64,000 nt of DNA from Watersipora subatra. Lineage: Eukaryota > Bryozoa > Gymnolaemata > Cheilostomatida > Watersiporidae. The stretch lies in contig NC_088710.1 of assembly GCF_963576615.1 (NCBI RefSeq), positions 2,956,001 through 3,020,000 on the forward strand, written 5' to 3'. A model generated the notes under the pieces. That model was not told the origin of the DNA and made no database searches. It saw only the letters and a program-made list of their open reading frames with translations. This document shows, piece by piece, positions 50,101 through 58,467 of this stretch. Each line of letters opens with the position of its first letter. Position 1 is the first letter of the stretch. The position numbers and the translations under genes are program-made.

Positions 50101-51666
50101 ATTTAGCTTATGTTCTCAAGCTTGTCCAGAGTATAAGAAAAAGGAACAGTTTACCTCCAAATCATTACAAGCTTGTCATCTCCCGCAGAAGCAAGCCAGG
50201 TACCATTGTGACTCCAACGCACACAATTGACGCACGCAAAGTGGTTGTCCATCTGACAAAGCATTTTGGTTAATGAAGAATTTTTCTCATTGTCGGCACT
50301 AAGTAGTGGCAGAACACTCCATATTGTGATCCTGCCTGACGACTCACCTAAACAATTCCAATAACTCTGTCCTTATATGTAGGAGAGAACTTTAAACCCA
50401 ATAAAATGAATTTAACATTTTATTGTATAATTTAATAACTACTATATCCCATTGTATAATTTATAATGAATTTAAATTTAAAATATCTCAGTGACCAAAC
50501 TGATTGGCTGAAACTGAAACAGCATTTGAGAGTTAAAACCTGTTTTTTTTGGTAAAAATTAAATTAATTTAAATTGATAAATGTTTGACTTGAGTGACAA
50601 AACAGAGTATAGACTATGAATTACATATTTTACCTTCACAAATCTGGAGAGGTTTTGACGTAGGATGTGGGTTTTGATGGAGAAAAAACCTTTTGCACTC
50701 ATCCATCAAAACCTTCAAAGCCCTAATAATAGCTAAAATACAATTGATATGTAGTGGCCAATCTGTAGGTAAAAATTTCATACATAGCTGAAGCCCGATT
50801 ATTGCTTTAACATTGACAATTTTTTTCTGTACACTTCTTAGTGAAAATAACAAATAGCAAAACTTGCATGAAACTGAACCACTCTGCTGGAAAATTTATG
50901 CTAACCTTGTCCTGCTGTAACAAATCTGCTTCCATCAGGATGAACGTCAATAGAAAAAATAGGACAACCTGTAAGTAAGATTTGGACATTGAAAATATGT
51001 AAAAAAACGAGAGAATGACAACGAAACCAAGAAAAGAAACTTGTGGCATAGAGCCTATTGTCTATTAGAGAGAACTCACTCATATTGGCTCATATTTTTT
51101 CAACCTTCGTTTTTGTTTTTGCATTAAATATCAATCAAACAAAGAGTGAACAATGATGTTACCAGATATTCAAACTGCCGAAAGTCTTTTTAACATGACA
51201 AAAGATGACACAATGCAGACAAAAGTAAATTTATGGTAAACATAGCTAACATATAATGACAATCATAAAACAGTTTCTTAAAATGGAACAAATAAAGTTT
51301 GCATTGGGTAAAACGCAGGTGAAATAAAAAACAATCACGAGACCTGTACAATAGAATCAGCTACAGATCGACATATTATTTACAGTAAATTGTAAATTAA
51401 TGGTTGGGCAAGTGATAAGGACAAGCTTTATGCTTCCTTAAAAGAAGACAATAAAACATCGAAATCAACATAAGATTTGGTTTCAGAAGTATTGCTTATC
51501 ACGTTAATTATTGTAAAGGTTTGTAAGAGAATAACTACCTGTTCGGTCTACAACAATGTACAACTTACTGGGTGTATCAAAAATTACTCCATGCACAGAG
51601 TGTGGATATAGCTATAAGTTAGCACATACCATTGTGGGTCACCCAAGGAGGCTTCAAGATTTTCAT
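14198..51666 (-). CDS. HIRA: HIRA, histone H3.3 chaperone (complete, 24 exons)
   Basis: HIRA is the scaffold of the HIRA/UBN/CABIN1 complex that deposits histone H3.3 on chromatin independently of replication. It acts in the nucleus with ASF1. Exons from 5' to 3' (high to low): 51630-51666, 50906-50968, 50155-50347, 48285-48370, 48072-48167, 46758-46975, 45607-45717, 42680-42790, 39755-39825, 39352-39457, 37800-37985, 36692-36745, 34645-34730, 33025-33211, 29323-29405, 25676-25832, 25395-25490, 22842-22990, 22196-22357, 21667-21846, 20462-20578, 16862-16959, 16635-16768, 14198-14320. The sum is 2904 nt, 967 residues plus TGA, against about 1017 in human HIRA. The protein starts MKILKPPWVTHNG and ends with the HIRA C-terminal helix. 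Two spots are uncertain: the 3' end of exon 16 (alternative donors near 25657 or 25710) and the 5' edge of exon 22. A 5' UTR intron with an acceptor next to 51685 is possible. Confidence 0.95.
14717..15119. mobile_element. TA-target MITE (CCGTACTTTTCGGACTAT ends)
   Basis: 403 bp between TA dinucleotides. The ends CCGTACTTTTCGGACTAT and ATAGTCCGAAAAGTATGG are inverted repeats. Short GGCCGCA/AGCCGCA repeats follow inside each end, and there is an inner inverted repeat (CTTTCACCGCTAG). It lies in the last HIRA intron. Confidence 0.88.
17068..17346. repeat. 31-bp minisatellite, about 9 copies
   Basis: Unit TCAATACAGAATGTCAGTAC plus ATCAAGTGTAG. HIRA intron. Confidence 0.94.
18383..18920. mobile_element. 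TA-target MITE (CTGTAAATACCCGCGTATA ends)
   Basis: 538 bp between TA dinucleotides (18381-18382, 18921-18922). Left end CTGTAAATACCCGCGTATAG and right end TATACGCGGGTATTTACGG are inverted repeats. Non-coding. The ends resemble the other TA elements at 14717 and 40400. Confidence 0.87.
19408..19553. repeat. 29-30-bp minisatellite, about 5 copies
   Basis: Unit CATTCATTGGGGTGCAGAGA plus TAGCTGCCC. It directly abuts the TTAA-target MITE at 19558. Confidence 0.9.
19558..20429. mobile_element. TTAA-target MITE, copy 1
   Basis: 872 bp bounded by TTAA (19554-19557, 20430-20433). Terminal inverted repeats of about 140 bp begin AGGTTGACTTGC and continue through CACCATGTCTTACTCTGTTG. The TTAA target suggests piggyBac-like mobilisation. 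There is no transposase; the interior is non-coding. It ends 32 bp from a HIRA exon. Confidence 0.9.
20567..21122. repeat. 44-bp minisatellite grown from a HIRA splice acceptor
   Basis: Unit ATGGTCACCTACCATATACA, then CATTCAATGAGAACACAACC and TTCA, about 12 copies. The first copy overlaps the acceptor of exon 20462-20578: on the minus strand CCATTGCAG/GTTGTC at the exon is CCATTGCAG/GTTGTG or CCATTGAAG/GTTGTG in each unit. Confidence 0.95.
21990..22180. repeat. 41-bp minisatellite, about 4 copies
   Basis: Unit ATATGGAATGTTAAACAGAC plus CAACACGACAGACAGGAAGTA. HIRA intron, ending 15 bp from exon 19. Confidence 0.9.
24340..24560. repeat. Dispersed repeat, copy B
   Basis: See 8205-8440; shared blocks TTTCCAAACAAACAGG and AAAATTGATTGTTGTATTAT. 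Non-coding, in a HIRA intron. Confidence 0.65.
25889..26764. mobile_element. TTAA-target MITE, copy 2
   Basis: 876 bp, flanked by TTAA (25885-25888, 26765-26768), the same family as 19558-20429 along its whole length and in the same orientation, with scattered substitutions and small indels. It lies in the HIRA intron just upstream of exon 16. Confidence 0.9.
26970..27644. mobile_element. piggyBac-like remnant
   Basis: TTAA (26966-26969, 27645-27648) flanks the ends CCCTTTCAGTGCC and GGCATCGAAAGGG. The minus strand around 27250-27310 reads as an acidic, serine-aspartate-rich stretch such as SSSSDSDSG, the kind found at the N terminus of piggyBac transposases, but with a stop. Probably an internally deleted copy. 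Confidence 0.8.
27918..28747. mobile_element. Terminal-inverted-repeat DNA transposon with TAA target
   Basis: 830 bp. The ends AGGCGTGGTCACACGAGCAC and GTGCCCGTGTGACCACGGCT are inverted repeats that go on into CGAACCGA. TAA flanks both sides (27915-27917, 28748-28750). A three-base TAA target fits PIF/Harbinger-like elements. There is no transposase in it. Confidence 0.8.
29716..30050. repeat. AT-rich 10/20-bp microsatellite
   Basis: TATTATATTG and TATTATATAG alternate. HIRA intron. Confidence 0.95.
30662..30733 (-). tRNA. tRNA-Asp (GTC)
   Basis: On the minus strand this is a 72-nt cloverleaf. The acceptor stem TCCGTGA pairs with TCACGGA and is followed by discriminator G. There is an A-box TAGTATAGTGGTAAGTAT, an anticodon arm CCCGCCTGTCACGCGGG with anticodon GTC, and a T-arm/B-box GGGGTTCGATTCCCC. 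It is nearly the animal consensus, with no intron and no encoded CCA. It lies in a HIRA intron on the same strand as HIRA. Confidence 0.96.
32434..32506 (+). tRNA. tRNA-Lys (TTT)
   Basis: A 73-nt cloverleaf: acceptor GCCCGGA with TTCGGGC and discriminator G, A-box TAGCTCAGTCGGTAGAGC, anticodon loop CTTTTAA (anticodon TTT), and B-box GGGTTCGAGTCCC. It is intact and consensus-like. It lies in the same HIRA intron as the tRNA-Asp but on the opposite strand to HIRA. Confidence 0.97.
32682..32876. repeat. 16-bp minisatellite, about 12 copies
   Basis: Unit CACTCGTATGTCGGAA, grading into CATGCCGGGA variants at the left. HIRA intron, 170 bp from the tRNA-Lys gene. Confidence 0.94.
33294..33428. repeat. 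15-bp minisatellite, about 9 copies
   Basis: Unit CATGGTACCTGTCAC. The core CCATGGTACC overlaps NcoI- and KpnI-type palindromes. HIRA intron, 83 bp upstream of exon 14. Confidence 0.95.
34645..34730 (-). other. HIRA exon 13: ASF1-binding B-domain
   Basis: The 86-bp exon encodes TPSKQIETRTKDGRRRITP followed by a proline-rich stretch. The RTxDGRRRITP core is the conserved HIRA B motif that docks on the ASF1 surface also used by CAF-1. The acceptor was chosen at 34731 because it gives phase 0, matching the end of exon 12 (36692). A nearer AG inside the exon would need another phase. A 23-bp minisatellite starts about 8 bp beyond this acceptor. Confidence 0.9.
34738..35425. repeat. 23-bp minisatellite, about 29 copies, adjoining a HIRA acceptor
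   Basis: Unit TTCAAACACCTGTTGTCATCTAC with variants. It begins 8 bp from the exon 13 acceptor (34731-34732), so it repeats the upstream acceptor region, including a TGACAAC stretch that could serve as a branch point on the minus strand. Confidence 0.94.
35520..35695. repeat. Palindromic ATTACAGTACAACACT repeats
   Basis: AATTACAGTACAACACTCAA and TTGTGTTGCACTGTAATT-type arms occur as two tandem hairpins (35528-35598), with a further arm pair at about 35620-35690. Possibly a MITE with duplicated ends. Confidence 0.8.
35950..36640. repeat. Diverged relative of the 40400-41391 element
   Basis: Shares a run of similar blocks with 40500-41120 in the same order: GCAGGCTTAGTACAAAA, TGCGTTGAGYCAAT, GACTCRGAMAC, ACACATTTGTRG and GTAAAATTTTATGCTAATTA. 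The clear terminal repeats of the other copy are not seen here. Confidence 0.7.
37095..37432. repeat. 37-bp minisatellite, about 9 copies
   Basis: Unit CATGGCAATAGTCTAGGCAT plus GGCACACACTATGTTWC. HIRA intron. Confidence 0.94.
39078..39206. repeat. 11-12-bp minisatellite
   Basis: Unit GATACGCTAGT or GGTACGCTAGT. HIRA intron after exon 10. Confidence 0.92.
39998..40172. repeat. 14-bp minisatellite, about 12 copies
   Basis: Unit CTTACGTCTGGCRC. HIRA intron upstream of exon 9. Confidence 0.93.
40400..41391. mobile_element. TA-target DNA element (CCGTATGTCCCCGCGTATG ends)
   Basis: 992 bp between TA dinucleotides. Left end CCGTATGTCCCCGCGTATG and right end GCGTATATGCGAGGATATACGG are inverted repeats. 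The interior (about 40500-41180) matches a diverged copy at about 35950-36640. No intact coding region. Lies in a HIRA intron. Confidence 0.82.
41479..42236. repeat. 23-bp minisatellite, about 33 copies
   Basis: Unit GAAGCTCTTGTTGCTGAAAA plus GAG, alternating CTCTTG and CTTTTG. Very uniform. HIRA intron. Confidence 0.96.
43003..43432. repeat. 54-bp minisatellite, about 8 copies
   Basis: Unit ACAGAAGCACTGAAGATGGT, AAATACAACACAGGAGGGAG, GGTGACAGTATAAA. The length is a multiple of three, so long false minus-strand frames arise. HIRA intron, 213 bp upstream of exon 8. Confidence 0.95.
43993..44542. repeat. 22-bp minisatellite, about 25 copies
   Basis: Unit CTACTACAGGTTAGTCTATATG. HIRA intron. 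Confidence 0.95.
47532..48074. repeat. 18-bp minisatellite grown from a HIRA splice donor, with a short ACATGTAC repeat
   Basis: From 47622 the unit is CAGTAAGGTGATACTAAC, about 25 copies, reaching the donor of exon 48072-48167. On the minus strand the exon ends CCTG/gttagtat and the array repeats ACTG/gttagtat. A small ATACATGTAC repeat (47532-47612) precedes it. Confidence 0.94.
48614..50094. mobile_element. TA-target MITE swollen by an internal minisatellite
   Basis: Ends CAATCATACCTCAACATATG and CGTATGTTGAGGTATGGCTG are inverted repeats inside TA dinucleotides (48612-48613, 50095-50096). The element is 1481 bp, half of it a 29-bp tandem array (48946-49679). Both flanks repeat the motif ATACGAG. 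The right end lies 60 bp from HIRA exon 3. Confidence 0.85.
48946..49679. repeat. 29-bp minisatellite, about 25 nearly identical copies
   Basis: Unit TTTAGTAAACTTAGCACCTA plus ACTTGTGTG with only two or three variant positions in 730 bp. It lies inside the TA-target MITE at 48614-50094. Confidence 0.97.
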
Positions 51667-51689
51667 AATAATGTTTTATTTACACCTGC

Positions 51690-52550
51690 ATAACAAAACA
51701 AGTTTAAACGAGCAGTTCTAAAATCGCAGCAATTAATTTGGTAGAGAAAAAGTGGATTATGTTAATGGTAGGACAACTTTGCACGTTTATCGGCCTTGTC
51801 CACGGAATATTCCCAGAATAACTAAGGCGATTGTACAGCGGTGAAGGTTTGGCCAATAGTAACAAAACGTGAACAAACGCCTTTTAGAGGACTCCGTATA
51901 CAAAACTAATTTCATACAATTAATAAACCAATGCGCATGTGCATCAAAAAGATTGGTTTCACTTTGTCAATTATTTACTACAATTTGTTTGTACATGTAT
52001 ATTGAAATACGTATGATGTCTAACGTGGTACAATAAATTATTTTTTAGTTAACAAAATAAAAAACATATGTATTATTTAAATATAATTTTTATTACAATT
52101 CATAAAATTGACACCAGTTAAACTTTTTAAATATTTGCAGTTTGGAGACTAATAGGCGGCGTTAAGTTGACCAAAACTGAAAACGGATGCACCGTGTTGC
52201 AAAGGCTTCTAATAGGTGCACGAGTTGCAAAGCGTAACCCGTGCACCTTGAGAAATAAAGCACGGACAATCCCGCGAGTAACTTGCTACAAAGTAAAAGG
52301 ATTTTTTATAAAAACGGTAAATTTACAACGAGAATGTCATGGCTCTTTTTTGCAATCAGCATAGCTTCATGTAACGAGCATTTGTTTAATACGCGTTGAA
52401 TTGGTTTGATGTGCCGAATACATACTGACCAGAGATAATTCCCAATGTTCACTTACTTTCCAATTGATCCTATGCGCCAGTTCAAGGCATATAGGGTATA
52501 TTAACCTGTATCACCGTGTATTAACTGAGCTCTAAGTAAAGTGAATCAAA
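51690..52550. other. Intergenic region upstream of HIRA
   Basis: It should hold the HIRA promoter and 5' UTR. On the minus strand an acceptor-like TTATGCAG lies just before 51685, 19 bp above the start codon, so a 5' UTR intron is possible. I see no TATA box, CpG-rich stretch or other gene. A short forward open frame at 52167-52364 has no recognisable match. Confidence 0.4.
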
Positions 52551-52559
52551 GTATAGTTG

Positions 52560-52764
52560 TTTGCATAAAATGAGGGTAATAAAGTGGTAAAAACTATATA
52601 TATATATGAGTATTTATGTATCATCAGTCCGATTGTCCAAGGCCAAAGGTGGTGTAAATGATATATATGAGTATTTGTGCATATCAGTGAGTATTATCAG
52701 TCTGATTGTTTGTGGGCGGAAAACTTGGTTTACTTTAACTTGGTTTTTAATGTGATTGTAAAAT
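52560..52764 (-). other. Probable LINE 3' tail
   Basis: Downstream of the LINE stop codon the sequence becomes AT-rich and has two copies of a GAGTATTTRTGYATATCAGT-like motif (52606-52630, 52669-52695) and a TATATATATA run at about 52597-52607, as expected for a LINE 3' UTR with a simple tail. The end point is not sharp. Confidence 0.45.
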
Positions 52765-53084
52765 CTAAATCGCCACACATTTGTTCGGTGTTGGTGGTTT
52801 AATAATCTTACTGCTAGTGTCATGTGTCACAGGTGCAAATTTAGTGTATTCATTTAATTGTATGTTATAGAGACCCGTTTCAATTTTTCTGAGAAATAGG
52901 GTATCCAGACTGTCTCGCCTGTCACTCAGAGAAAGAATTTCATTTTCGTCGCGGCATTCTGTTATACTAGCTCTTTTACGGAGCCAGAAGATCCATCTCA
53001 GACCATTGTTTTGGACCTTTCCAATGTTATTTGATAGTCCCACTGTGTGTGGAGACCATACTTGGGTTGCGTATACAAGGATTG
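52765..53084 (-). pseudogene. LINE reverse transcriptase C-terminal fragment (left part)
   Basis: The minus-strand frame encodes LVYATQVWSPH, IGKVQNNGLRWIFWL and LSDRRDSLDTLFLRKIETGL, the pattern after the fingers-palm-thumb of CR1/L2-type non-LTR retrotransposons (Y-A-x-x-VW, VQ-x(5)-R-W/F, L-x-x-RR). It ends at a stop at 52765-52767. The coding frame is broken at 53084 by the LTR element and goes on at 59939. Confidence 0.85.
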
Positions 53085-53262
53085 TGTTGTATAATCGTAA
53101 TACTCTTTTAGAGATCAATACTTATGTAGTATTGTTTCCTTATTCTCATAATGCTATTATATAAACGTATCGAGATATCAGTCAAATTCCGGTTAAATAA
53201 ATGTTCATTGAAATATTCATTCCCAAGTTACATCCTTCGCATCAGTATGCTAAAACACAACA
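53085..53262 (+). repeat. 5' LTR
   Basis: 178 bp, TGTTG to CAACA, ending in an AATAAATG-containing 3' half. It matches the 3' LTR except for six substitutions. It is preceded by the target duplication GATTG. Confidence 0.95.
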
Positions 53263-53336
53263 TGGTGTCTAGTACGTGCTAATTCTAGATGCACAAACAT
53301 TTATTGCATATATTTAGATACGTTCTCTAACATATA

Positions 53337-54349
53337 ATGCCAAAATTTAATCCTCCGAATGAGTTTGACTTTGACCCGGCAAACTGGACAGAATGGTTTG
53401 CTCGTTGGAACCGCTATCATGCAGTAGCGAAGCTCAATGAAAATGAAAAGCAGTTACAGATAGACAGTTTCTTATACTGCCTAGTGAGTAAGAGTGAAGG
53501 CATATTTAATGGCCTAAGTCTGTCTGCTGATGAAGCAAAAAGCTACAAAAAAGTTCCTGAAGCTTTTCAGAAATATTTTACCCCACGTAAATGCATTATT
53601 TATGAAAGGGCTAAGTTCTTCAGACGCGATCAACAGCCAGGAGAGACAGTTGAGCAATATATCCGAGCCCTTAATGATATTGCAGACAGGTGTGAGTTTT
53701 CAAACAGGTCTGAGCAAATGCAAGACCGTATAGTAGTTGGCATCCTCGACACTGACTGCAGCCGTGAAATGCAAAAGATGCATATGGACCAGCTAACAGA
53801 AGGAGTTGCAATTAACATGGCTCGACAATCAGAAAAGGTGGACAAACACATGAAAGACTTAGCTGGGCATGGTAGAGCTGCGGCAAACAAATCTGACACG
53901 GTTGACGCCGTCTCAAAAGTTCAAAGCAGCAGCAGACCCAAATCTAGGAGCAACCACCTAGCGAGTAGTAACATCAGCAAGCAGAGTAATAACACTCCAT
54001 GCGGCAGATGTGGATATTTGACGCATACAAGAGGAACATGCTCTGTCAAAGATGTTAGCTGTAAATCTTGTGGAAAGGTCGGTCACTATGCTAAAGTGTG
54101 TAGATCTAAATCTGAACCCAACATCAGCCAAGTAGAAGAGGAAGAACACATATTCCTTGGTGCAATAACTGACACCAGTGTGGGCGTGTGGACAAAAACC
54201 ATCTCTGTCGACAAGCTCGATGCGCTCGTTCAGTTCAAGTTGGACACTGGCGCAGACGTCTCCACACTACCTAGTACACTCTGTGTACATGTAGCCCTTG
54301 AAAAAACAAAGAAACAGTTTGTAGGCTCGGGTAACATTAAGATATCAGT
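53337..54349 (+). pseudogene. Retrotransposon gag and start of protease
   Basis: An open frame starts at ATG 53337. It encodes an alpha-helical capsid-like region (about residues 1-180) with a basic, serine-rich linker. Two CCHC zinc knuckles follow (CGRCGYLTHTRGTC and CKSCGKVGHYAKVC), then the aspartic protease active site LDTGADVSTLP near residue 300. The protease is cut at 54350 by a DNA transposon. Its remainder resumes after 56168, where the same target bases ATCAGTG recur. The gag part looks intact. This belongs to the LTR element at 53085-59938. Confidence 0.92.
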
Positions 54350-54470
54350 GGGGGTCCTCCCATGTTTTGTGGCGGTTCTGACGACTCGACGACAGGGATA
54401 TTTACAAAGTGACAGACGAGACGACCATTTATCAATGTAGGTGACGATGATTGTGTAAGTGGGATTACTA

Positions 54471-55624
54471 AAGGTACGGCTACACATAACGAATTTTTCG
54501 TTGGTTTTGAGTTCTGGCCGAAATCACGAAAAACGCAGAATTAATCGGTCGAAATTCACAGAATTATTTGAGCTGTGCATGCCCACAGAGTTCGTCGGCG
54601 AAACGCTTTTACAGATTAAACAAATTATTAGCGAACACGACTCTAGCAGCTTTAGCAATTAGTATAGTCCAAGACATGTATCGCGACACACAATGGAAGT
54701 ACGAAAGCAATTCAACATAGAACACACAATGTAACTGTTTAAATTGCGCTATTGTTGATTAGCGAGGTACGAGTATAATTGGAGTGGCTCAGAACCCGGT
54801 CACGTGACGGGGGAATTTTCTGTTTTTGTCTAATATTTAATATCTCATGCCAAATCTTACCAATTTGTTCGAGATTTATATTTTTTTATACATTTCTCTA
54901 TTTTTCTATACATTTTCCAATTACCTTTCTGTGTACAATAATCTTATGCAAGATTCTGCAACTATTTATGCACATTTTTGCATAATATCTTATCTCATAT
55001 TTATTAACAATATTGGGTTATTAGTAGTGGTTTATTGCAATATTGCTGTGATAGAATATAGCATTGTGGCCAGTGTCTGATATTAATCATGATACACGAT
55101 TAAATGCAACTGGGCATGTGCAAGACATGTGACAAAAACAGAAAATTACCCCCTCTAGTGACTAGGTTCTGAGCCACTCCAGTTATACTCGTCCGTAAAT
55201 TTTAAGATATATGTAGCCCGAGAACATAATGCCACACGCAAGAAAAATATTACGGAAATTCACCATAGTAAATACGATGCACATGACTTGATTGCGCTAA
55301 AGATGGCAGCATTTTCTACCACAAAACTTTTGCTGCTAAAAAGGAAATACAATTAAAAAATAAACACTTTGTAGCTATAGCGTCCAAACAATAAATACAT
55401 ACAATAACGCAATCTAAGCAGTTGCATCGTGTGTACTATGTTAAATTGCACTTATACTTTTATTGTGTGTCAATACACGTCTCTTGGACTATACTAATAG
55501 CAAAAGCTGCTGGAATCGTGCTCGCTAGCACGATTCTAGCAGCGCAGAATAATTCTGTGTGTTTCAATCATTTCGTGATTTTTGTTAGAACCAACGAAAA
55601 ATTTGTTACGTGTAGCCGTACCTT
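54471..55624. mobile_element. DNA transposon nested inside the previous one (level 3)
   Basis: The left end AAGGTACGGCTACACATAAC and right end GTTACGTGTAGCCGTACCTT are inverted repeats about 35 bp long, including AACGAAAAAT/ATTTTTCGTT. TACTA flanks both sides (54466-54470, 55625-55629), a probable 5-bp target duplication. It carries no coding region of its own that I recognise and contains another insertion. Confidence 0.85.
54769..55192. mobile_element. MITE nested inside the level-3 transposon (level 4)
   Basis: 424 bp with long inverted ends: ACGAGTATAATTGGAGTGGC at the left and GCCACTCCAGTTATACTCGT at the right, the similarity reaching about 60 bp (GGTTCTGAG, ACAGAAAA). The interior is AT-rich and non-coding. 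The target duplication is not clear; a TA just inside the ACGAG/CTCGT ends is one possibility. Confidence 0.8.
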
Positions 55625-56168
55625 TACTAACTTATTATTTGTCCTTAAATCAACACGTTCAACCGAAACTTTACTAGTTTGTGTTTGAAGCATCTGGCCC
55701 AGCATTTATAGACTGCCATATAATTAAAGTAAACAGCAATGAAATGCCACGACATTGACAGCAAATCCGTCCCCAAGTCTGTGACTGACAGTGATTGTGA
55801 AAGACAATCTCGGTCTATTTTCAGTACAAAAAATGTAGCCCTAAAAACCCAAGACGGCTGTCACTTTTCGCGGAGTAATCAGCAACACTCCCAAACATCA
55901 CTAATAAGTTTGTGAAGATCGCTGGTTGAGCCATGCTTTTGGTTAGCAGAAGTTCAAACTGAGCATGTTTCAAGTTTTTAACGCAACCCAGTGTCACCAG
56001 AATGGATATTTGTATTAAAATAACAAATGTGAAGAAAGAGGTTGTTTTGGTTACCAATTTTAAAAGGTGACAGTGATTTTAAAAGTGATGACAGTGATTT
56101 TAAAAGTGACGACAGTGATTTTAATAAAAGTGACTATTCTGACGACAACTTTGTGTGGTAGGACCCCC

Positions 56169-57154
56169 ATCAGTGCTAGGATCATTTAGGGCCGTACTTA
56201 CTGTCAATAACGTTAATCATAGTGAAACAATGTATGTTGTAAATCAAACCAAAGCGTTGCATAGTCGCAGTGCATGTGTTAAACTAGGCTTGATATCTTG
56301 TGAATGTGATGTAGACTCTGTTTACGGTACTACTGAACCTTATGTATTTCGTAGTGAGTTTCCTAAACTTTTTCAAGGCTTAGGTAAGATGAAACAGGAA
56401 GTCGGCATAGAATTACGCCCTGACTGCAGACCCTTTGCTATCAACACCCCACAGTTCGTGCCCTATTCGCTGTTACCTAATGTTAAACAAGAGCTAGCTG
56501 ATATGGTTGCCAAAAGTGTCGTGTCACCCGTCAGTGAGCCTACCGATTGGTGCGCCCCTATGGTTGTTGTTCCCAAAGCCAACAAAAAAGTCCGAATTTG
56601 TTTCGACTACACAGAATTAAACAAAGTTGTCCGTCGAGAGGTTCACCCAATGGCTCACGTTGAGTCAAGTCTTGCCAAACTCGGAAATGGTACCGTTTTT
56701 ACTGTCTTTGATGCCAATTCCGGTTTTTACCAAATTCCCCTCTCCCCTAAAGCAAAAATATTAACCACGTTCTTGTCTTCATTATGTAGGTTTGCTTTTA
56801 ATTGGTTGACTTTCGGTCTGTCATCTAGCCCTAAGTTGCATTCCAAAATTGTGTCTCAAGTTCTGGATGGCCTCGAAGGCAAAAATAGTTCATATGGATG
56901 ATGTGTGCATATGGGGAAAATCCACTGCTGAGCATGACGCCAGAGTTCGTGCTGTGTTGAGTAGGATGATTGAGGCTGGTATGACTCTAAATGTTGATAA
57001 GTGCAAGTTCTCCCGCAGCAGCATAAAATTTCTCGGACATGTCATATCTGCTTCTGGTATTTGCGCTAACCCTGAGGCTAATCAAGGCATTGCAAATTTT
57101 GCCACACCAACCTGTGGCTATAGTTGGTGTCCCCGGATGTCTGTAGTTTCCTAG
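56169..57154 (+). pseudogene. Retrotransposon protease tail and reverse transcriptase (frameshifted)
   Basis: Resumes the polyprotein after the nested transposon. RT landmarks: WCAPMVVVPKANKKVRICFDY, FDANSGFYQIPLS and FGLSSSP, then the catalytic region HMDDVCIWGK in place of the usual YMDD-type box. The frame shifts by one base near an A5 run at about 56881-56885, just before that box, and again near 57100. The histidine before MDD is unusual (Y or F expected) and adds to the evidence of decay. Confidence 0.9.
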
Positions 57155-57720
57155 GTATGGCAAACCAGCTCAGCAAGTTCACCACCAAGCTTGGTGAACT
57201 CAGTGCTCCGTTGCGAGAGTTACTTCACAAAAATTCTGTGTGGATTTGGGATAAAGCTCAGGAGCAAGCGTTCAATGGTGTCAAGGAAGAGTTGAAGCGC
57301 TCAGTAAAACTTGCACCATATAGCCCACAACGTGAAACAGTTATACACACAGACGCCTCTCGAGCTGGCATTGGTGCTGCCTTGTTTCAAGTGCAAGATG
57401 ATGGGGAGTTGCGATTAGTCAGTGCAGCTTCTCGAGCGCTGAGTGAAACTGAGAAACGGTATGCCACTGTTGAGTAGGAAGCTTTAGGGTTGTCTGGGCA
57501 TGCGAAAAGTTTCGAGATTATATCATAGGATTGAAAGTAGTGATAAAAACCGATCACAAGCCCTTGGTCCCACTACTGAACGACATAGAATTAGACAAAA
57601 ACCCAGCCCGTATCCAGAGGTTTCGAATGCGTCTCATTAGGTTTCACTATCGTGTTGAACACATCCCAGGAAAGAATAACGTTATTGCTGATGCGTTGTC
57701 ATGTTCTCTTGGTCCTATCA
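57124..57720 (+). pseudogene. Retrotransposon RT thumb and RNase H (broken)
   Basis: Contains FLGMANQLSKF, the RNase H motifs HTDASRAGIGAALFQ and SAASRALSETEKRY, then an in-frame TAG at 57475-57477, a frameshift just after it, and the end motifs KTDHKPLVPLL and NNVIADALS. Order and spacing match Ty3/gypsy pol. Confidence 0.9.
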
Positions 57721-58467
57721 GTGAAGATGATGTTATGTTAATGGAGGATGTTGAGTTGTTTGCTGTGTCAGCACTCTATTGCACTGCCTCATCACCTCGT
57801 TTACAGGAGTTGAAAGTTCAACAAGAGCATGATAAGGTCACCTCCCGCGTTCTCAGTTATGTGAGGTCTGGCTGGCCTGCGTACCTCCCTTCTCATGAGA
57901 TTTTACTACGCCTGTATTTTGAGTGCCGCTCTAGGCTTTCTATAGTTGATGGTGTCCTGGCTTTTGATGACCGTATCATAATCTCCCAAATTGAGCGTCT
58001 CTCGGTCCTTAAAAAAATTCACAGTGGCCATTTTGGTATTGTAAAGTGCCAAGCTAAATCTGCCCAATCAGTATGGTGGCCTAGCATCTCCCAACATATA
58101 GCTGAAATGGTGCATAGGTGTGAATCGTGCAGGAAGGAGTCTAATGTTCAGCAAGCTCCTCTTCTCTATTCGGAATTCCCCCACCGTCCTTGGGAAAAAC
58201 TAGGCCGTGATTTTTTTTAACAGCAATTGGTATTTGCTGGTAGTGGATTACCATTCTCGATTTATTGAAGTTGCATTGTTAGAAGAGACCGCTAGTTCCA
58301 AAGTGATCTTACACATGAAGAGTATTTTTGCTCGCCATGGAGTCCCCGAGGTTTTAATTTCGGACAATGGCCCTCAGTACGCCTCAGATGAGTTCAGGTC
58401 TTTTGCTAAGGCGTACGGGTTCACGCATATTACCAGTTCTTCCAAACGCCCACAAGGAAATGGGCAG
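57721..58467 (+). pseudogene. Retrotransposon integrase, N-terminal and core (interrupted)
   Basis: The zinc-binding region has the HHCC pattern (HSGHFG ... CESC) followed by the core with VVDYHSRFIEV and ISDNGPQYAS, giving the first two catalytic aspartates. A frameshift falls in a T8 run at 58210-58217. The core is cut after GNGQ at 58467, before the catalytic glutamate region, by about 600 bp of unrelated DNA. Confidence 0.9.

Larger units (their letters stand above)
39352..51666 (-). other. HIRA exons 1-10: N-terminal WD40 propeller
   Basis: These exons encode residues 1 to about 364, the seven-bladed WD40 domain. Visible blades include SIDVHPDGSRFVTAGQG, CVRWSHNGTWLASAGDDK, LAWSPEDKFLATCSVDNT, VTWDPIGKYLASQSDDK, LGWSPDGTYL plus SAHAMNNMGPTAQII, and KYCCCAVGSRD. 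The domain closes with LTSLRRPLVVLHDLF and FMCSSDGTVAFVEF. Spacing and order follow the HIRA family throughout, with no blade missing. Exon 8 (42680-42790) is easy to miss because it is short and lies between two minisatellites. In the family this propeller contacts UBN1 and helps trimerisation and CABIN1 binding. Confidence 0.93.
54351..56168. mobile_element. DNA transposon inserted in the gypsy protease-RT linker (level 2)
   Basis: Termini GGGGTCCTCCCA and TGGTAGGACCCCC form imperfect inverted repeats that continue inward with GACGAC-rich sequence. A 7-bp duplication ATCAGTG flanks it (54344-54350, 56169-56175). If the terminus is GGGGGTCCT, the duplication is 6 bp. Without it, the host element's reading frame continues through the junction. 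Near the right end is a repeated acidic-looking stretch (GACAGTGATTTTAAAAGTGA units, 56069-56130). No transposase was recognised. Superfamily unresolved. Confidence 0.85.
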
